Part shown: positions 15,632 through 24,260 of the stretch, piece after piece | Position numbering within the stretch: the first letter of the stretch is position 1 | Layout of the letters: every line of letters starts with the position of its first letter | From: an uncultured Dehalococcoidales bacterium | Lineage (GTDB): Bacteria > Chloroflexota > Dehalococcoidia > UBA1151 > UBA1328 | Reading direction: 5' to 3' | Assembly: GCA_905614375.1 (NCBI GenBank) | Contig: CAJQSP010000062.1 | Location: 1 to 32,520, forward strand | Length of the DNA: 32,520 bases | Translations under genes and position numbers: made by a program | Notes under the pieces: model-generated | Databases searched by the model: none | Seen by the model: only the letters and a program-made list of their open reading frames with translations | What the model was told of the DNA's origin: nothing

Positions 15632-17278
15632 ATGAACGGATACGAGGCGATAGCAGCAATCTTGAAGCAAGAAGGTGTCGAGTGGATGGCATGCTTCCCT
15701 GCTAATCCATTGATCGAGGCCGTTGCAAAAAAAGGAATCAAGCCGTTCGTGTTCCGTCAGGAGCGTGGTGGAATTATGGCTGCTGACGGTTTCTCTCGAA
15801 TGATGGCCACACAAGGCAAGTTCGGCGTATTCGCTTGTCAGGGTGGTCCTGGAATTGAAAACGCATTTGGCGGAATTGCTCAAGCATCTTCCGAAGGTGT
15901 CCCCCTGATTTTCTTACCAGACGGTCCCGGCACTGACGTAACCCCTGTCGCCCCTAACTTCTCTGGGCCTGACAACTTTCGCTTCATCACAAAGTGGGCA
16001 CAGTCAATCACCAATGCTGAACGCATCCCGGCACAGATGAGACAGGCTCTTTCGATAATGAAGAATGGTCGACCTGGACCTGTATTGCTCGAAATGCAGC
16101 GAAACATCATGGGTAACGAGGTATCAAGCCTCGACGATTTCCGGTCGCCTAAGCGATACGTTGCCGCTCCTGACAAATCTGATCTTCGAGCTGCAGTAAA
16201 GAAACTACTCTCTGCCAAGAAGCCTGTTTTCTACGCAGGTCAGGGTGTGCTCTACGCTGGTGCATCGGCCAAGCTCACCGAGCTAGCCGAACTAACGCAG
16301 ATTCCTGTTATCACTTCGATGCCGGGTAAATCAGCCATCGACGAGCGACACCCACTCGCTCTCGGTGCAGCCAACAAGACTGCGCCTAAGGGTGTTTGGG
16401 AGTGGCTCAAGTCGAGCGATGTTCTTTTCGCTATTGGTGCGAGCCTCACGAAGACTAGCTTTGGTATCAATATTCCTTCAGGGAAGACTCTGATTCATTC
16501 AACCGTGAATTCTGAAGATATCGACAAGGAATACACCACCGATATCGGACTTATTGGTGATGCTATGAAGACACTCTGCATGCTTGTAGACGAAATAAAG
16601 GCAGAAATTGGTGAAGAAGGACGCAAGTCTGATTCTTCGACTAGAGAAGCCGTTGCTGAGGTCAAGACAGAGTGGATGAACGACTGGGCAGCACTGCTCA
16701 ATTCGGACATGGACCCGATCAATCCTTACCGACTCGTCAACGAGTTGAACAAGGCTGTTGACCATGAGACGACTATCGTTACTCACGATGCTGGACACCC
16801 GCGTGACCAGATCATGCCGTTCTATACAGCCACAGTTCCGCATAGCTACGTTGGGTGGGGCAAGAGCACACATCTGGGATACGGTATTCCGTTGATGATC
16901 GGTGCCAAAATTGCTAATCCCGACAAGTTTTGTGTGAACTTCATGGGTGACGCTGCGTTCGGTATGTCAGGCCTTGATTTGGAGACTTCTACCCGAATCG
17001 GTGCTCCTATCACCACTGTTCTTTTGAACAATGGAACAATGGGCGGATACAACCGTGCATTGCCGACAGCGATGGGCGAGTACAATGCTGGAAACATGGG
17101 CGGAAACTACGCTGGAATTTCTGAAGACCTCGGTGGAGTTGGAATCAAGATAACTGACCCAAGCGAAATTACCGGGGCGCTGACTAAGGCTCGGCAGATT
17201 AACTTCGATGAGGGTAAGCACGTGCTGTTGGACGTAAAGACGCAGCAGTGGGTGGAGTTCTCGGAATACAAGGACTAG
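15632..17278 (+). CDS. Thiamine-diphosphate-dependent enzyme, acetolactate synthase/benzoylformate decarboxylase-like
   Basis: A 548-residue protein with the three-domain ThDP fold: pyrimidine-binding domain (1-170) with the activating Glu in FRQERGGIMAADG (E44), a central domain (about 190-335) and the diphosphate-binding domain with GDAAFGMSGLDLET ... LLNN (439-468), where the canonical GDG begins GDA. It catalyses chemistry on a 2-keto acid (carboligation or decarboxylation). No small regulatory subunit gene (ilvH) is adjacent, which argues against biosynthetic acetolactate synthase. AGGAGA lies 8 bases before the ATG and an intrinsic terminator follows, so it is probably monocistronic. 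The exact substrate cannot be told. Confidence 0.88.
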   Translation: MNGYEAIAAILKQEGVEWMACFPANPLIEAVAKKGIKPFVFRQERGGIMAADGFSRMMATQGKFGVFACQGGPGIENAFGGIAQASSEGVPLIFLPDGPGTDVTPVAPNFSGPDNFRFITKWAQSITNAERIPAQMRQALSIMKNGRPGPVLLEMQRNIMGNEVSSLDDFRSPKRYVAAPDKSDLRAAVKKLLSAKKPVFYAGQGVLYAGASAKLTELAELTQIPVITSMPGKSAIDERHPLALGAANKTAPKGVWEWLKSSDVLFAIGASLTKTSFGINIPSGKTLIHSTVNSEDIDKEYTTDIGLIGDAMKTLCMLVDEIKAEIGEEGRKSDSSTREAVAEVKTEWMNDWAALLNSDMDPINPYRLVNELNKAVDHETTIVTHDAGHPRDQIMPFYTATVPHSYVGWGKSTHLGYGIPLMIGAKIANPDKFCVNFMGDAAFGMSGLDLETSTRIGAPITTVLLNNGTMGGYNRALPTAMGEYNAGNMGGNYAGISEDLGGVGIKITDPSEITGALTKARQINFDEGKHVLLDVKTQQWVEFSEYKD

Positions 17279-17302
17279 TTCCGTAATCGAAATAGATCAT
17301 TG

Positions 17303-17333
17303 AAGGGGGCGATCGAAAGATTACCCCCTTTTT
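17303..17333 (+). terminator. Intrinsic terminator of the thiamine-diphosphate enzyme gene
   Basis: Arms AAGGGGG (17303-17309) and CCCCCTT (17324-17330), with an inner stem closing on a GAAA tetraloop, followed by a T-run (17329-17333). It lies 24 bases after the stop codon. This is the clearest rho-independent terminator in the window. Confidence 0.88.
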
Positions 17334-17345
17334 CGTAGGAGATAG

Positions 17346-17780
17346 GCCGGAGATGACGAAGCCAATGGCGATAGCAAGGCTGATGCCACTGGCGACAACA
17401 ATTCTTCTGGTGGTAGCGGCGATAGAACGAATACTGTAGAAACCGCTATGGACATCGATGAGCATATTGTCGGTGTACTTGCGTACCTGCTTGGCTGAAT
17501 TATTCGTGTGGCATTTCTACTTATAGGAAAAGAAAATCGGTTCGTGCGATTTCACGCCATCCAGTTGATCGCTATATCCGTCCCCATAACGATCGCCTCA
17601 GGAATATTCTCGGCAATTGGAATTCATTTTCTTGATACTTCACCAACCAGACTCTTGAGCATCGCGGGGGTGGTAAACCTGTGTTTAATGTTTCATGCAT
17701 TTATCTGAAAGCGTTTTAAGTTCTTTTACGCCGGAGATTTTGCTGAAGAGCAGATAAAGAAAATGGATAGTGAGTATTGA
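17346..17780 (+). pseudogene. DUF4870/Tic20-like membrane protein gene broken by two in-frame TGA codons
   Basis: One frame reads a Ser/Gly/Asp-rich start, then MDIDEHIVGVLAYLLG (ATG at 17448), TGA (17496), IIRVAFLLIGKENRFVRFHAIQ, two further hydrophobic segments, LMFHAFI, TGA (17706), then KRFKFFYAGDFAEEQIKK and TGA (17778). Without the first two stops this matches the DUF4870 pattern YLLGWxxGxxFLLIxKENRFVRFHAxQ ... MxKAYxGKRFKLPxxGDxAEKQ. The first TGA sits where Trp is expected and the second where Gly is expected, each one base change from TGG and GGA. Neighbouring genes use TGA as a normal stop, so decay is more likely than recoding. The N-terminal start is also unclear. Confidence 0.75.
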
Positions 17781-17833
17781 ACGCATCGCCGAGCACGGTT
17801 GCAGGATTAGTTTCGAACTGCGAAGGTAGCCAC

Positions 17834-18412
17834 ATGTTTAATATGCCAACTATTAGAGTCCCATTGCTTGTGGCGATCGTCTCTGTTTTGACCTTGGTGC
17901 TTACAGTGTGCGGAAGCAGCGAACCTGTCGTAACGCTGGAGCGAGTTGTTGATGAATCGCGTGTATTTACGGTGTCTGATCTCACAGCCGCGGGGATGAA
18001 AGCCTCTAAGCAATACCACGTGGATGATCTTCCTGGCGGTATCGACGCTTGGTATGGATTTATTCAATCCGAGACTGGACCGTTAGATATTGAAGTCCGT
18101 TTCTACGCCAGCCATATCGATGCAGCCGAGTTGGGAACCGCATTGGCCGAGGCGGTTTCAGGCGATGATGCCGACATTGAGGAAGACACAACTCCGTGGC
18201 CAGAGGGTTACAAAGATCGCCAACGAATGCGAAGCGGTGGATCTGCCGACCTCGCGGCTTGGAGTGGTCAACGAGGGCCGAATTACGCCGATTTCGTGAT
18301 CTACGGGAACATGATTTTGCTGTGTCAGGGAGACGAACCTGATCAATCAATCAACACGTGCTACGAATTGATTAACGCTGTCGTCGGTGATCCGGACGTG
18401 TCAGGCGACTAG
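17834..18412 (+). CDS. Small predicted lipoprotein of unknown function
   Basis: A 192-residue protein from the ATG at 17834, which has GAAGG 8 bases upstream (a longer frame opening at TTG 17777 is not needed). A hydrophobic segment ends in the lipobox LTVC (Cys26), so export and lipidation are likely. The mature part is acidic (e.g. EAVSGDDADIEEDTTPWPEGY) and ends with a possible disulphide pair in ILLCQGDEPDQSINTCYELI. No family was recognised. It follows the DUF4870 pseudogene directly and converges on the hydrolase fragment. Confidence 0.7.
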   Translation: MFNMPTIRVPLLVAIVSVLTLVLTVCGSSEPVVTLERVVDESRVFTVSDLTAAGMKASKQYHVDDLPGGIDAWYGFIQSETGPLDIEVRFYASHIDAAELGTALAEAVSGDDADIEEDTTPWPEGYKDRQRMRSGGSADLAAWSGQRGPNYADFVIYGNMILLCQGDEPDQSINTCYELINAVVGDPDVSGD

Positions 18413-18588
18413 CTCTGCGTTGAAATTCGAGCGACGTGTTCTTTTTCAAGATCGTACGCATCCCTGCCAATATTCCCACTACTGCGAGCCTGCTGTACCG
18501 ATACTTCTGTGTTGGAAGGAAGCCGGAGCGATGCGTATTTCTGCATCACTGCAAAAGCCTGCGGATGCAGCGGTTTGAGTTGAGGCAT
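18409..18588 (-). pseudogene. N-terminal fragment of a second alpha/beta hydrolase
   Basis: A 59-codon frame starting 4 bases after the intact hydrolase stop. It reads MPQLKPLHPQAFAVMQKYASLRLP, which parallels the intact neighbour's MPLHPQVQALMDRRAALGYP; QQARSS also parallels TEARAAYSAGR. After about 45 residues the similarity ends, and the frame stops at the 3' end of the convergent lipoprotein gene. No catalytic motif (HGGG, GxSxG) remains. Best read as a truncated tandem duplicate that would have been the second cistron. Confidence 0.65.
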
Positions 18589-18592
18589 TTGG

Positions 18593-19540
18593 CTACTTAG
18601 CGAACGATCGTAGAATTCCGGCTGCGGCTTCGTCACAGGCTTTTGTTGCGTCGTCTATTAACCCGAACGATCCGTTGAATCCGTGCGTCATGCCAGCGTA
18701 TTCGGTGTAGGTCACGTCGTTGCCAGCGGCTTTTAGGGAAGCTGCGTAGTCGGCGGCTTCATCGAGAAGCGGGTCGTACTCAGCTGCAATCACTGTAGCG
18801 TCGGCAAGCCCAGATAGATCTTCTGCGCGAATCACCGAGGCGTATGGGTGGTGACCATCCCCGTCAGGCCCAATATATTGATCCCAGAACCAAACCATTC
18901 CCTCTGTAGTTAGTCCGTAACCTTCTGCATTAGCGACATACGAAGGACGCTTAAAGCTGCGGTCGATCACCGGGCAATACAGCACTTGGTGCTTGATATT
19001 TGGTCCGCCACGGTCGCGGGCCATGAGAGCCACCGCTGCCGATAGATTTCCACCGGCGGAAGTTCCGGCAACAGCAAGGTTAGAGGCATCGACACCTAGT
19101 TCTTTGGCATTCTCGACTGCCCAAACAGTCGCAGCGTAGCAATCTTCGGGCGCAGCAGGGAATCGGTCTTCCGGAGCCATCCGGTAGTCGACTGAAATCA
19201 GCACAGCGTTAACTCGATTTACTAAACCCCGAGAAGTTGAATCTTCGCTGTCGAGATCGCCAATCACCCATCCACCACCGTGGAACAGCATAATTAGCGG
19301 GTGCGGACCCTCGGTCGTTGGTCGATATATTCGAATCGGAATTTCGCCAACAAGACCCGGAATTGTTCGTTCAGTTATTTCTCCAACTGGTTCTTGAACC
19401 GACGGAATTGCAAGCCGACCGGCAGAGTATGCCGCCCGGGCTTCCGTGGGCGTTATGTCACGGTTGTCAGTGGGGTTAAGTGGGTAGCCTAAGGCGGCGC
19501 GGCGATCCATCAGTGCTTGTACTTGTGGGTGAAGAGGCAT
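18593..19540 (-). CDS. Alpha/beta hydrolase, hormone-sensitive-lipase-type esterase
   Basis: From the ATG at 19540 the protein has 315 residues and the HSL-family layout: N-terminal cap helix (MPLHPQVQALMDRR), oxyanion-hole motif HGGGW (87-91), nucleophile elbow GTSAGG (Ser161), and the rest of the triad in EYDPLLDE (Asp256) and GMTHGF (His286). It hydrolyses short-chain esters; the natural ester is unknown. The frame extends to 19618, but the extra 26 residues are not family-like and the shorter start leaves room for the divergent kinase gene. No signal peptide, so cytoplasmic. A truncated paralogue follows immediately downstream. Confidence 0.92.
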   Translation of the reverse strand: MPLHPQVQALMDRRAALGYPLNPTDNRDITPTEARAAYSAGRLAIPSVQEPVGEITERTIPGLVGEIPIRIYRPTTEGPHPLIMLFHGGGWVIGDLDSEDSTSRGLVNRVNAVLISVDYRMAPEDRFPAAPEDCYAATVWAVENAKELGVDASNLAVAGTSAGGNLSAAVALMARDRGGPNIKHQVLYCPVIDRSFKRPSYVANAEGYGLTTEGMVWFWDQYIGPDGDGHHPYASVIRAEDLSGLADATVIAAEYDPLLDEAADYAASLKAAGNDVTYTEYAGMTHGFNGSFGLIDDATKACDEAAAGILRSFAK

Positions 19541-19654
19541 GGCGTTATCCGGTGAAAGATTTGTTTTGGGTGGCAGAAATTTACCAGATTCCTGAGATGA
19601 ATGAATGCCGGGAATCATTGGCGAGGTCGTTCATTGGCACATAGAGTTACCGAC

Positions 19655-20257
19655 ATGTCGATGAGCGACCAAACATATTCTTCGTTCGAAACAATTCTTG
19701 ACGCAGTGCGACGTGAGATTTCGAGCCATGCCAATTCGCCGATTTTGATTGGAATCGATGGTGGCGGTGGATCGGGTAAATCGACGCTGGCGAGTAATCT
19801 TGCGGCAGCCCTTGGTGATGCTTCTTTGATTCATCTCGATGATTTTGCCGACTGGAACGACGACTCGAACTGGCGGTTGAGTACGTTCGCCGAGCGAGCT
19901 CTCAAGCCGCTTCTCGCTGGCATTACGTCTAAGCACCGACGATACGACTGGCCGACCGACACTCTTGGTGAGTGGTTCGAAATTCCATCGGCTGGAGTTG
20001 TGATCATAGAAGGTGTGACAGCTCTGCGAACGGACTTGCGAGAGTACTGGAAGATTTCTATATGGGTCGACTGCCCACGTGAACTTCGACTTGAACGTGG
20101 GGTAGCGCGGGATGGCGAAGCTATCCGTGCGAAATGGGTCGACGAGTGGATGCTCGGCGAAGATCAGTACTTCAGCCGCGAAAAACCTTGGGAATCAACA
20201 GCATTTTTATTTGATGGATCTGGCAGCGAGTCATCTAATTTCATCCCACCTGTTTAG
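19655..20257 (+). CDS. Uridine-kinase-like P-loop NTPase
   Basis: A 200-residue protein with Walker A GGGGSGKST (36-44) in the context LIGIDGGGGSGKST, characteristic of the uridine kinase/phosphoribulokinase group. LIHLDDFADW follows as the acidic substrate-binding segment, then VVIIEGVTAL, and a basic stretch ELRLERGVARD probably forms the lid. It would transfer phosphate from ATP to a small alcohol or nucleoside; length and motifs are close to short uridine-kinase homologues but do not prove the substrate. The start at 19655 (MSMSDQ) was chosen over 19601, whose extra residues look non-conserved. Divergent from the hydrolase. Confidence 0.82.
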   Translation: MSMSDQTYSSFETILDAVRREISSHANSPILIGIDGGGGSGKSTLASNLAAALGDASLIHLDDFADWNDDSNWRLSTFAERALKPLLAGITSKHRRYDWPTDTLGEWFEIPSAGVVIIEGVTALRTDLREYWKISIWVDCPRELRLERGVARDGEAIRAKWVDEWMLGEDQYFSREKPWESTAFLFDGSGSESSNFIPPV

Positions 20258-20375
20258 CGATCTGACGAATTGAAATTTTCTAGTGGCGTCGATTGCCCTT
20301 AGAATGAGCCGGTTGAAATTGGCAAGCGTATCGTCGCTCGCTACCTAACATTGGAAAAACACGAACGAGAGAAGC

Positions 20376-21551
20376 ATGAAGACCACTGGATTCCGAACAA
20401 TGGTGCTGGGTACTCCCTGGCGAAACCTCACCTACTGCATCATTGAAACCGACGAAGGAATAATCGGTGTAGGTGAAGCTCGTGTTCTGGGTAAAACCCA
20501 CACGGTCATCGAGTACCTGAAAGACGCTCAGCGTCACTTCATTGGACACGACCCGTTCGATATTGAAGCGCTTTACCGTCGAATGACTCTGTTGGACTTC
20601 GGTAAGCCGGGTGAGGTTGTCTACACAGGCTTGGCTCTCGTCGAGTTGGCGTTTTGGGACATCATCGGCAAGAAAACGGGCCAGCCTGTTTTCAAACTGC
20701 TTGGCGGTCAGGTCAAAGAGAAGATTCCTGCGTATGCAAACGGTTGGTACACAGTCGAACGTACGCCTGAAGCATTCGCTGAGGCCGCTCGAAAAGTGGT
20801 TGACCGCGGTTACCGCGGAATGAAATTTGATCCGTTTGGTAACGGTGACATGGAGCTTGAACGTTCAGAATTCTTCCGGTCGCTTGATTTGATTGAAGCT
20901 GTCGCAAATGTAGCCGGTACGCGGGCGCAGATCATGATCGAAATGCACGGTCGGTTCGCACCAGTGCAGGCTCGTGAAATCGCTCGCCACATCGAGAAAT
21001 ACAACATCGGTTGGATCGAAGAACCGGTGCGACCTGGCGATACCCCGGCGTTGCAGTCGGTAAGACAGCACACGTCGTTGCCGATCGCGATCGGAGAGCG
21101 ACTGTATGGTGCTCCTGAGTTCCGAGAAATTTGGGGATCGGGGAACGTGGATGTGCTGCAGACCGATATTACTCAGTCGGGTGGTATTTTCGAGAGCAAG
21201 AAGATCGCATCAACCGCCGAGACATACTCGATCATGGTCGCGCCGCACAATGTTGGCGGAATTGTTTCGACAATGGCAGCTTTGCACCTGTGTCTCACGC
21301 TTCGAAATGCGAAGATTCTCGAGCACTTCAACGACTTTGCCGATCCGCATGTGAAGAAGGCTGGATCCGGATATCCGGAGGTAGTCGATGGCTACTTCCC
21401 TGTGCCAGACAAGCCGGGCTGGGGCATCGAACTTGACGAAGACTTCATCAAGGCGAACCCACCGAATTACACGTCAGCCGGAGTCATCGCCGACCCCGGA
21501 TTAAACATGTTCGAGAACGCCAATTGGGCAAAGCGCGGTCAAGGCGAGTAG
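20376..21551 (+). CDS. Enolase-superfamily enzyme, galactonate dehydratase/mandelate racemase-like
   Basis: A 391-residue protein with capping domain and TIM barrel. Motifs: RGMKFDPF (K150), MIEMHGRF (E189, H191), WIEEPVRPGD (E215), AIGERLYG (E241) and VAPHNVGG (H291). E189, E215 and E241 should bind Mg2+. KFDPF and the E-x-H arrangement resemble D-galactonate dehydratases and related acid-sugar dehydratases; the substrate is not proven. GAGAGAAGC directly precedes the ATG. The 237 bases after the gene hold a 15-base hairpin. It is a paralogue of the gene at 72 with the same catalytic register, not a recent copy. Confidence 0.92.
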   Translation: MKTTGFRTMVLGTPWRNLTYCIIETDEGIIGVGEARVLGKTHTVIEYLKDAQRHFIGHDPFDIEALYRRMTLLDFGKPGEVVYTGLALVELAFWDIIGKKTGQPVFKLLGGQVKEKIPAYANGWYTVERTPEAFAEAARKVVDRGYRGMKFDPFGNGDMELERSEFFRSLDLIEAVANVAGTRAQIMIEMHGRFAPVQAREIARHIEKYNIGWIEEPVRPGDTPALQSVRQHTSLPIAIGERLYGAPEFREIWGSGNVDVLQTDITQSGGIFESKKIASTAETYSIMVAPHNVGGIVSTMAALHLCLTLRNAKILEHFNDFADPHVKKAGSGYPEVVDGYFPVPDKPGWGIELDEDFIKANPPNYTSAGVIADPGLNMFENANWAKRGQGE

Positions 21552-21599
21552 GTGCCATTGGCACTTTTTCTTCCGTTGGCTGGAACTTGGCTAATTTGA

Positions 21600-21637
21600 G
21601 TGAATGATCCGGCAGTTTGAATTGTCGGATCATTCAC
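21600..21637. terminator. 15-base hairpin after the enolase-superfamily gene
   Basis: Arms GTGAATGATCCGGCA (21600-21614) and TGTCGGATCATTCAC (21623-21637) with one G-T wobble and an 8-base loop. It lies 49 bases after the stop codon; no T-run follows. It is a plausible transcription end or mRNA-stabilising structure. Confidence 0.5.
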
Positions 21638-21788
21638 GAATGGCTGAACAGTGATTGCCAACCTGTTGGTCTTCTGTAATGACAGTGCGAGATGTGAAAG
21701 CGTGGAATCGGATTGATCTTGTATGCACCTCAACGCGCGCCTATACTCCTGCGATCATGTTCTTTTGTTGTTTTCGAAGAGAGAAACT

Positions 21789-22670
21789 ATGACGAAGATT
21801 CTAACTCAGGATCAGATCGATACTTACAACCGTGATGGCTATATCGCCGTTCGAGACGTTTTTACGTCCGCTGAGGTTCGTGAGCTTCAAGAGGTGACCG
21901 AGGAGTTCGTTCAGAAGTCGGCAGAAGTTTCGGATCACACGGAAATTTTCGATATTGACATTAAAGCTGGCCATTCGGCTAACAGTCCTAAGTTGCGAAG
22001 AATCAAGAACCCTCATCTGCATCACGATGCCTACAACCGGGCGATGCGGAACCCTAAGCTTCTCGACATTATCGAGCAGTTGATAGGTTCCGACATTCGC
22101 CACCACCACACCAAACTGAACAACAAAGCTCCGGGTGGTGGAGCGCAGGTCGAATGGCATACCGATTGGGGCTTCTACCCGGCAAGCAATGACGACATTC
22201 TCGAAGTTGGTGTTGCGATTGATGCCATGACAGTCGAAAATGGATGTCTCATGGTGCAACCCGGATCCCATAAAGGACCTGCCTACGACCACCACGAAGA
22301 AGGTGTGTTCGTCGGAGCTGTTCAGAAATCGGACATCGACATGGACATCGCGGGTCAAATATTGCTGAACGAGGGCGACATTTCGTTGCACCACGTACGA
22401 GCGCTTCACGGCTCTGAACCGAACATGTCGGCCAACGCCCGTCGCCTGCTGTTGATGGGTTATGCGGCTGCCGACGCTTTCCCAGTTGGTGGATACGGAG
22501 ATTGGAACAAGTGGCAGTCGGACATGCTGCGGGGAGTCGGCACGAATGTACCAAGATTTAATGGTGCTCCGGTACGTCTCCCTGAGCCAAAACCGGCCGA
22601 CAAGGGATCGATTTTCGAAATTCAAGAAGAATTGAGCCAGACTCACTTCGAGGAAGCAAAACCTACCTGA
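21789..22670 (+). CDS. Phytanoyl-CoA dioxygenase (PhyH) family oxygenase
   Basis: A 293-residue Fe(II)/2-oxoglutarate-type oxygenase. The start opens with LTQDQIDTYNRDGYIAVRDVF, the usual PhyH beginning. Iron ligands are visible as WHTDWGF (H124, D126) and LHGSEPN (H208), and NARRLLLMGY supplies the Arg that grips 2-oxoglutarate (R218 or R219). The family hydroxylates small organic acids, CoA esters and natural products; the substrate here is unknown. The ATG at 21789 with GAAGAGAG upstream is preferred over 21723. It is probably transcribed with the NHL gene that begins 66 bases later. Confidence 0.92.
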   Translation: MTKILTQDQIDTYNRDGYIAVRDVFTSAEVRELQEVTEEFVQKSAEVSDHTEIFDIDIKAGHSANSPKLRRIKNPHLHHDAYNRAMRNPKLLDIIEQLIGSDIRHHHTKLNNKAPGGGAQVEWHTDWGFYPASNDDILEVGVAIDAMTVENGCLMVQPGSHKGPAYDHHEEGVFVGAVQKSDIDMDIAGQILLNEGDISLHHVRALHGSEPNMSANARRLLLMGYAAADAFPVGGYGDWNKWQSDMLRGVGTNVPRFNGAPVRLPEPKPADKGSIFEIQEELSQTHFEEAKPT

Positions 22671-22736
22671 TCGTCCGCTAGTAGTAGAGACGAGATCAGT
22701 TAGCAGCGTATTCGAGTGAAATGCGAGGTGCTGTCT

Positions 22737-23741
22737 ATGAACGTTTCAGTTGGTGATTTGGAGTTCGAGTGGATTGGTGATTGGGCTGAACTTCCGTCTA
22801 ACGGCACAGTTGAGCGTGGCTGGTCGCACCACGGAATGGCGTTTTCCAGCGAAAGCCAGATCGTAACGTTTCATCCTGCCGAGTCGGTCGTTGTAATTCT
22901 TACGACCAATGGGGAACTCGTTAGGTCGTTTGAGATTCCGGTAATCGAGGCTCATGGACTGACGTTGAGCACTATCGGTCTCAATCAATCGATATGGATT
23001 GCCGACAATGGTCGTAAGCGTGATCCCGACCATGACTACGACTATATGCCCGACCCATTGCAAGGCAAAGTAGTGCGGGTTTCTATGTCGGGTCTGGTCG
23101 AAATGGAACTTTTTGAGCCTTCGAATGCTGGTCTGACCGGCGAAGCTTTCTCACCGACGAGTGTAATTGCTTTCGATGAGCACCTTGGCGGTAACGGCGA
23201 TATTTGGGTCGCCGATGGTTACGGAAAGAGCCTCGTTCATCGATACAACTCGAACGGTGAATATCTTCTGTCTATTGACGGTAGCAAAGGCTCGGGCCGC
23301 TTCGACTGTCCACACTCACTGTGGATCGACACTCGTTCGGGTTCGGCTGAGCTGCTTGTTGCCGATAGGGCGAACGGGCGGGTGCAGGTCTTCGATATGG
23401 AAGGCGAGTACGTTCGAGCGATCGGTTCAGATTATTTCGATCGGCCAACGGTATTTGCGAACTACGGTGACAATCTGCTGGTAGGTGAACTGAACGCCCG
23501 TTTGACTGTGGTTGGACCCAATGAGGAGTTGGTCGGCTACATCGGCGATAACACGGCTGTATCCGAAGAGCCTGCCTGGCCGAACGAGCCTGACTCGAAC
23601 GATATTCCTCGCCGAACTTCTCGGTTGGTGGAAGGGTTGTTCAACAGTCCTCACGGGATAACTTCCGACAACGACGGGAACATCTACGTGAGCGAATGGC
23701 TGATTGGCGGACGGTACACGAAGCTTCGTTTGATCAAGTGA
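22737..23741 (+). CDS. NHL-repeat beta-propeller protein
   Basis: A 334-residue protein from the ATG at 22737, preceded by GAGGTG at a good distance; a GTG at 22716 would add 7 residues. It has repeated blade motifs SIWIADNGRK, DIWVADGYGKSLVHRYNSNGEY, ELLVADRANGRVQVFDMEGEY and NIYVSEWLIGGRYTKLRLI, as in six-bladed NHL propellers of the peptidylamidoglycolate-lyase-like type. No signal peptide is visible. Such proteins bind ligands or act as lyases or lactonases; catalytic residues were not identified. It lies between the PhyH gene and a small ankyrin gene that starts 13 bases after its stop. Confidence 0.85.
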   Translation: MNVSVGDLEFEWIGDWAELPSNGTVERGWSHHGMAFSSESQIVTFHPAESVVVILTTNGELVRSFEIPVIEAHGLTLSTIGLNQSIWIADNGRKRDPDHDYDYMPDPLQGKVVRVSMSGLVEMELFEPSNAGLTGEAFSPTSVIAFDEHLGGNGDIWVADGYGKSLVHRYNSNGEYLLSIDGSKGSGRFDCPHSLWIDTRSGSAELLVADRANGRVQVFDMEGEYVRAIGSDYFDRPTVFANYGDNLLVGELNARLTVVGPNEELVGYIGDNTAVSEEPAWPNEPDSNDIPRRTSRLVEGLFNSPHGITSDNDGNIYVSEWLIGGRYTKLRLIK

Positions 23742-23754
23742 TCGCGTTCGCACA

Positions 23755-24144
23755 ATGACTTCGCCGAACGATCGATCAGAATCGACTCTCCCAAACTTGG
23801 TTTGCAATGGAGCGTCTGTTGACGAGATTCGCCAGAGAATTGCTGATGCCAATGACATCGACGAGTTCGATTTCAAAGGTTGGACAGGTCTTCACTGGGC
23901 TTTGGTGCGCGAAGTTTCTGAAGTAATAGCGCTTTTACTGGAATCGGGAGCCGATCCGAATCGTGCAACCGGAACAGGTCGAATACCGCTCAATATAGCG
24001 GTGCGAAGCGGTCAGGGTGATGCCGTGACGTTGCTGCTGAATGCAGGAGCAAATGCAGATCTAGCCGACATCGATGGTAAGACGCCGCTGATGGTTGGTC
24101 GGTTGAGTAAGTATCCCGAGATAACCAAGCTGTTGGAAAAGTAA
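23755..24144 (+). CDS. Small cytoplasmic ankyrin-repeat protein
   Basis: A 129-residue protein with about three ankyrin repeats: FKGWTGLHWALVREVSEVIALLLESGADPN, GRIPLNIAVRSGQGDAVTLLLNAGANAD and GKTPLMVGRLSKYPEITKLLEK. No signal peptide. Unlike the large ankyrin lipoprotein at 3460, it has no lipobox or block linker, and its repeats are diverged from one another. It starts 13 bases after the NHL gene stop, so cotranscription is likely. Probably a protein-binding adaptor; the partner is unknown. Confidence 0.85.
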   Translation: MTSPNDRSESTLPNLVCNGASVDEIRQRIADANDIDEFDFKGWTGLHWALVREVSEVIALLLESGADPNRATGTGRIPLNIAVRSGQGDAVTLLLNAGANADLADIDGKTPLMVGRLSKYPEITKLLEK

Positions 24145-24260
24145 ACGACCGCCGCGCTAATTTATCCAATCGGAAACTCATCCTCGCATTCTCATGGGAT
24201 GCCCAGGCTTCAGTTGGTTGCAAATCCGAGATAATAAGCGGTATCGCTATCGAGGGCAGG
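24145..24260. other. Short gap between convergent genes
   Basis: The gap between the ankyrin gene and dnaE2 contains no obvious strong hairpin or coding frame. Confidence 0.4.

Noticed and set aside
17313..17465. Minus-strand frame with a hydrophobic segment
   Set aside because: It overlaps the terminator and the DUF4870 pseudogene, and the family match is on the other strand.
17346..17780. Alternative genetic code (TGA read as Trp or Gly)
   Set aside because: Neighbouring full-length genes such as the NHL propeller end in TGA at the expected place, so TGA works as a stop here.
23755..24144. Ankyrin protein as a fragment of the large ankyrin lipoprotein
   Set aside because: Its repeats are diverged and lack the SLDVATLLI-type consensus and linkers, and it has its own start and stop.
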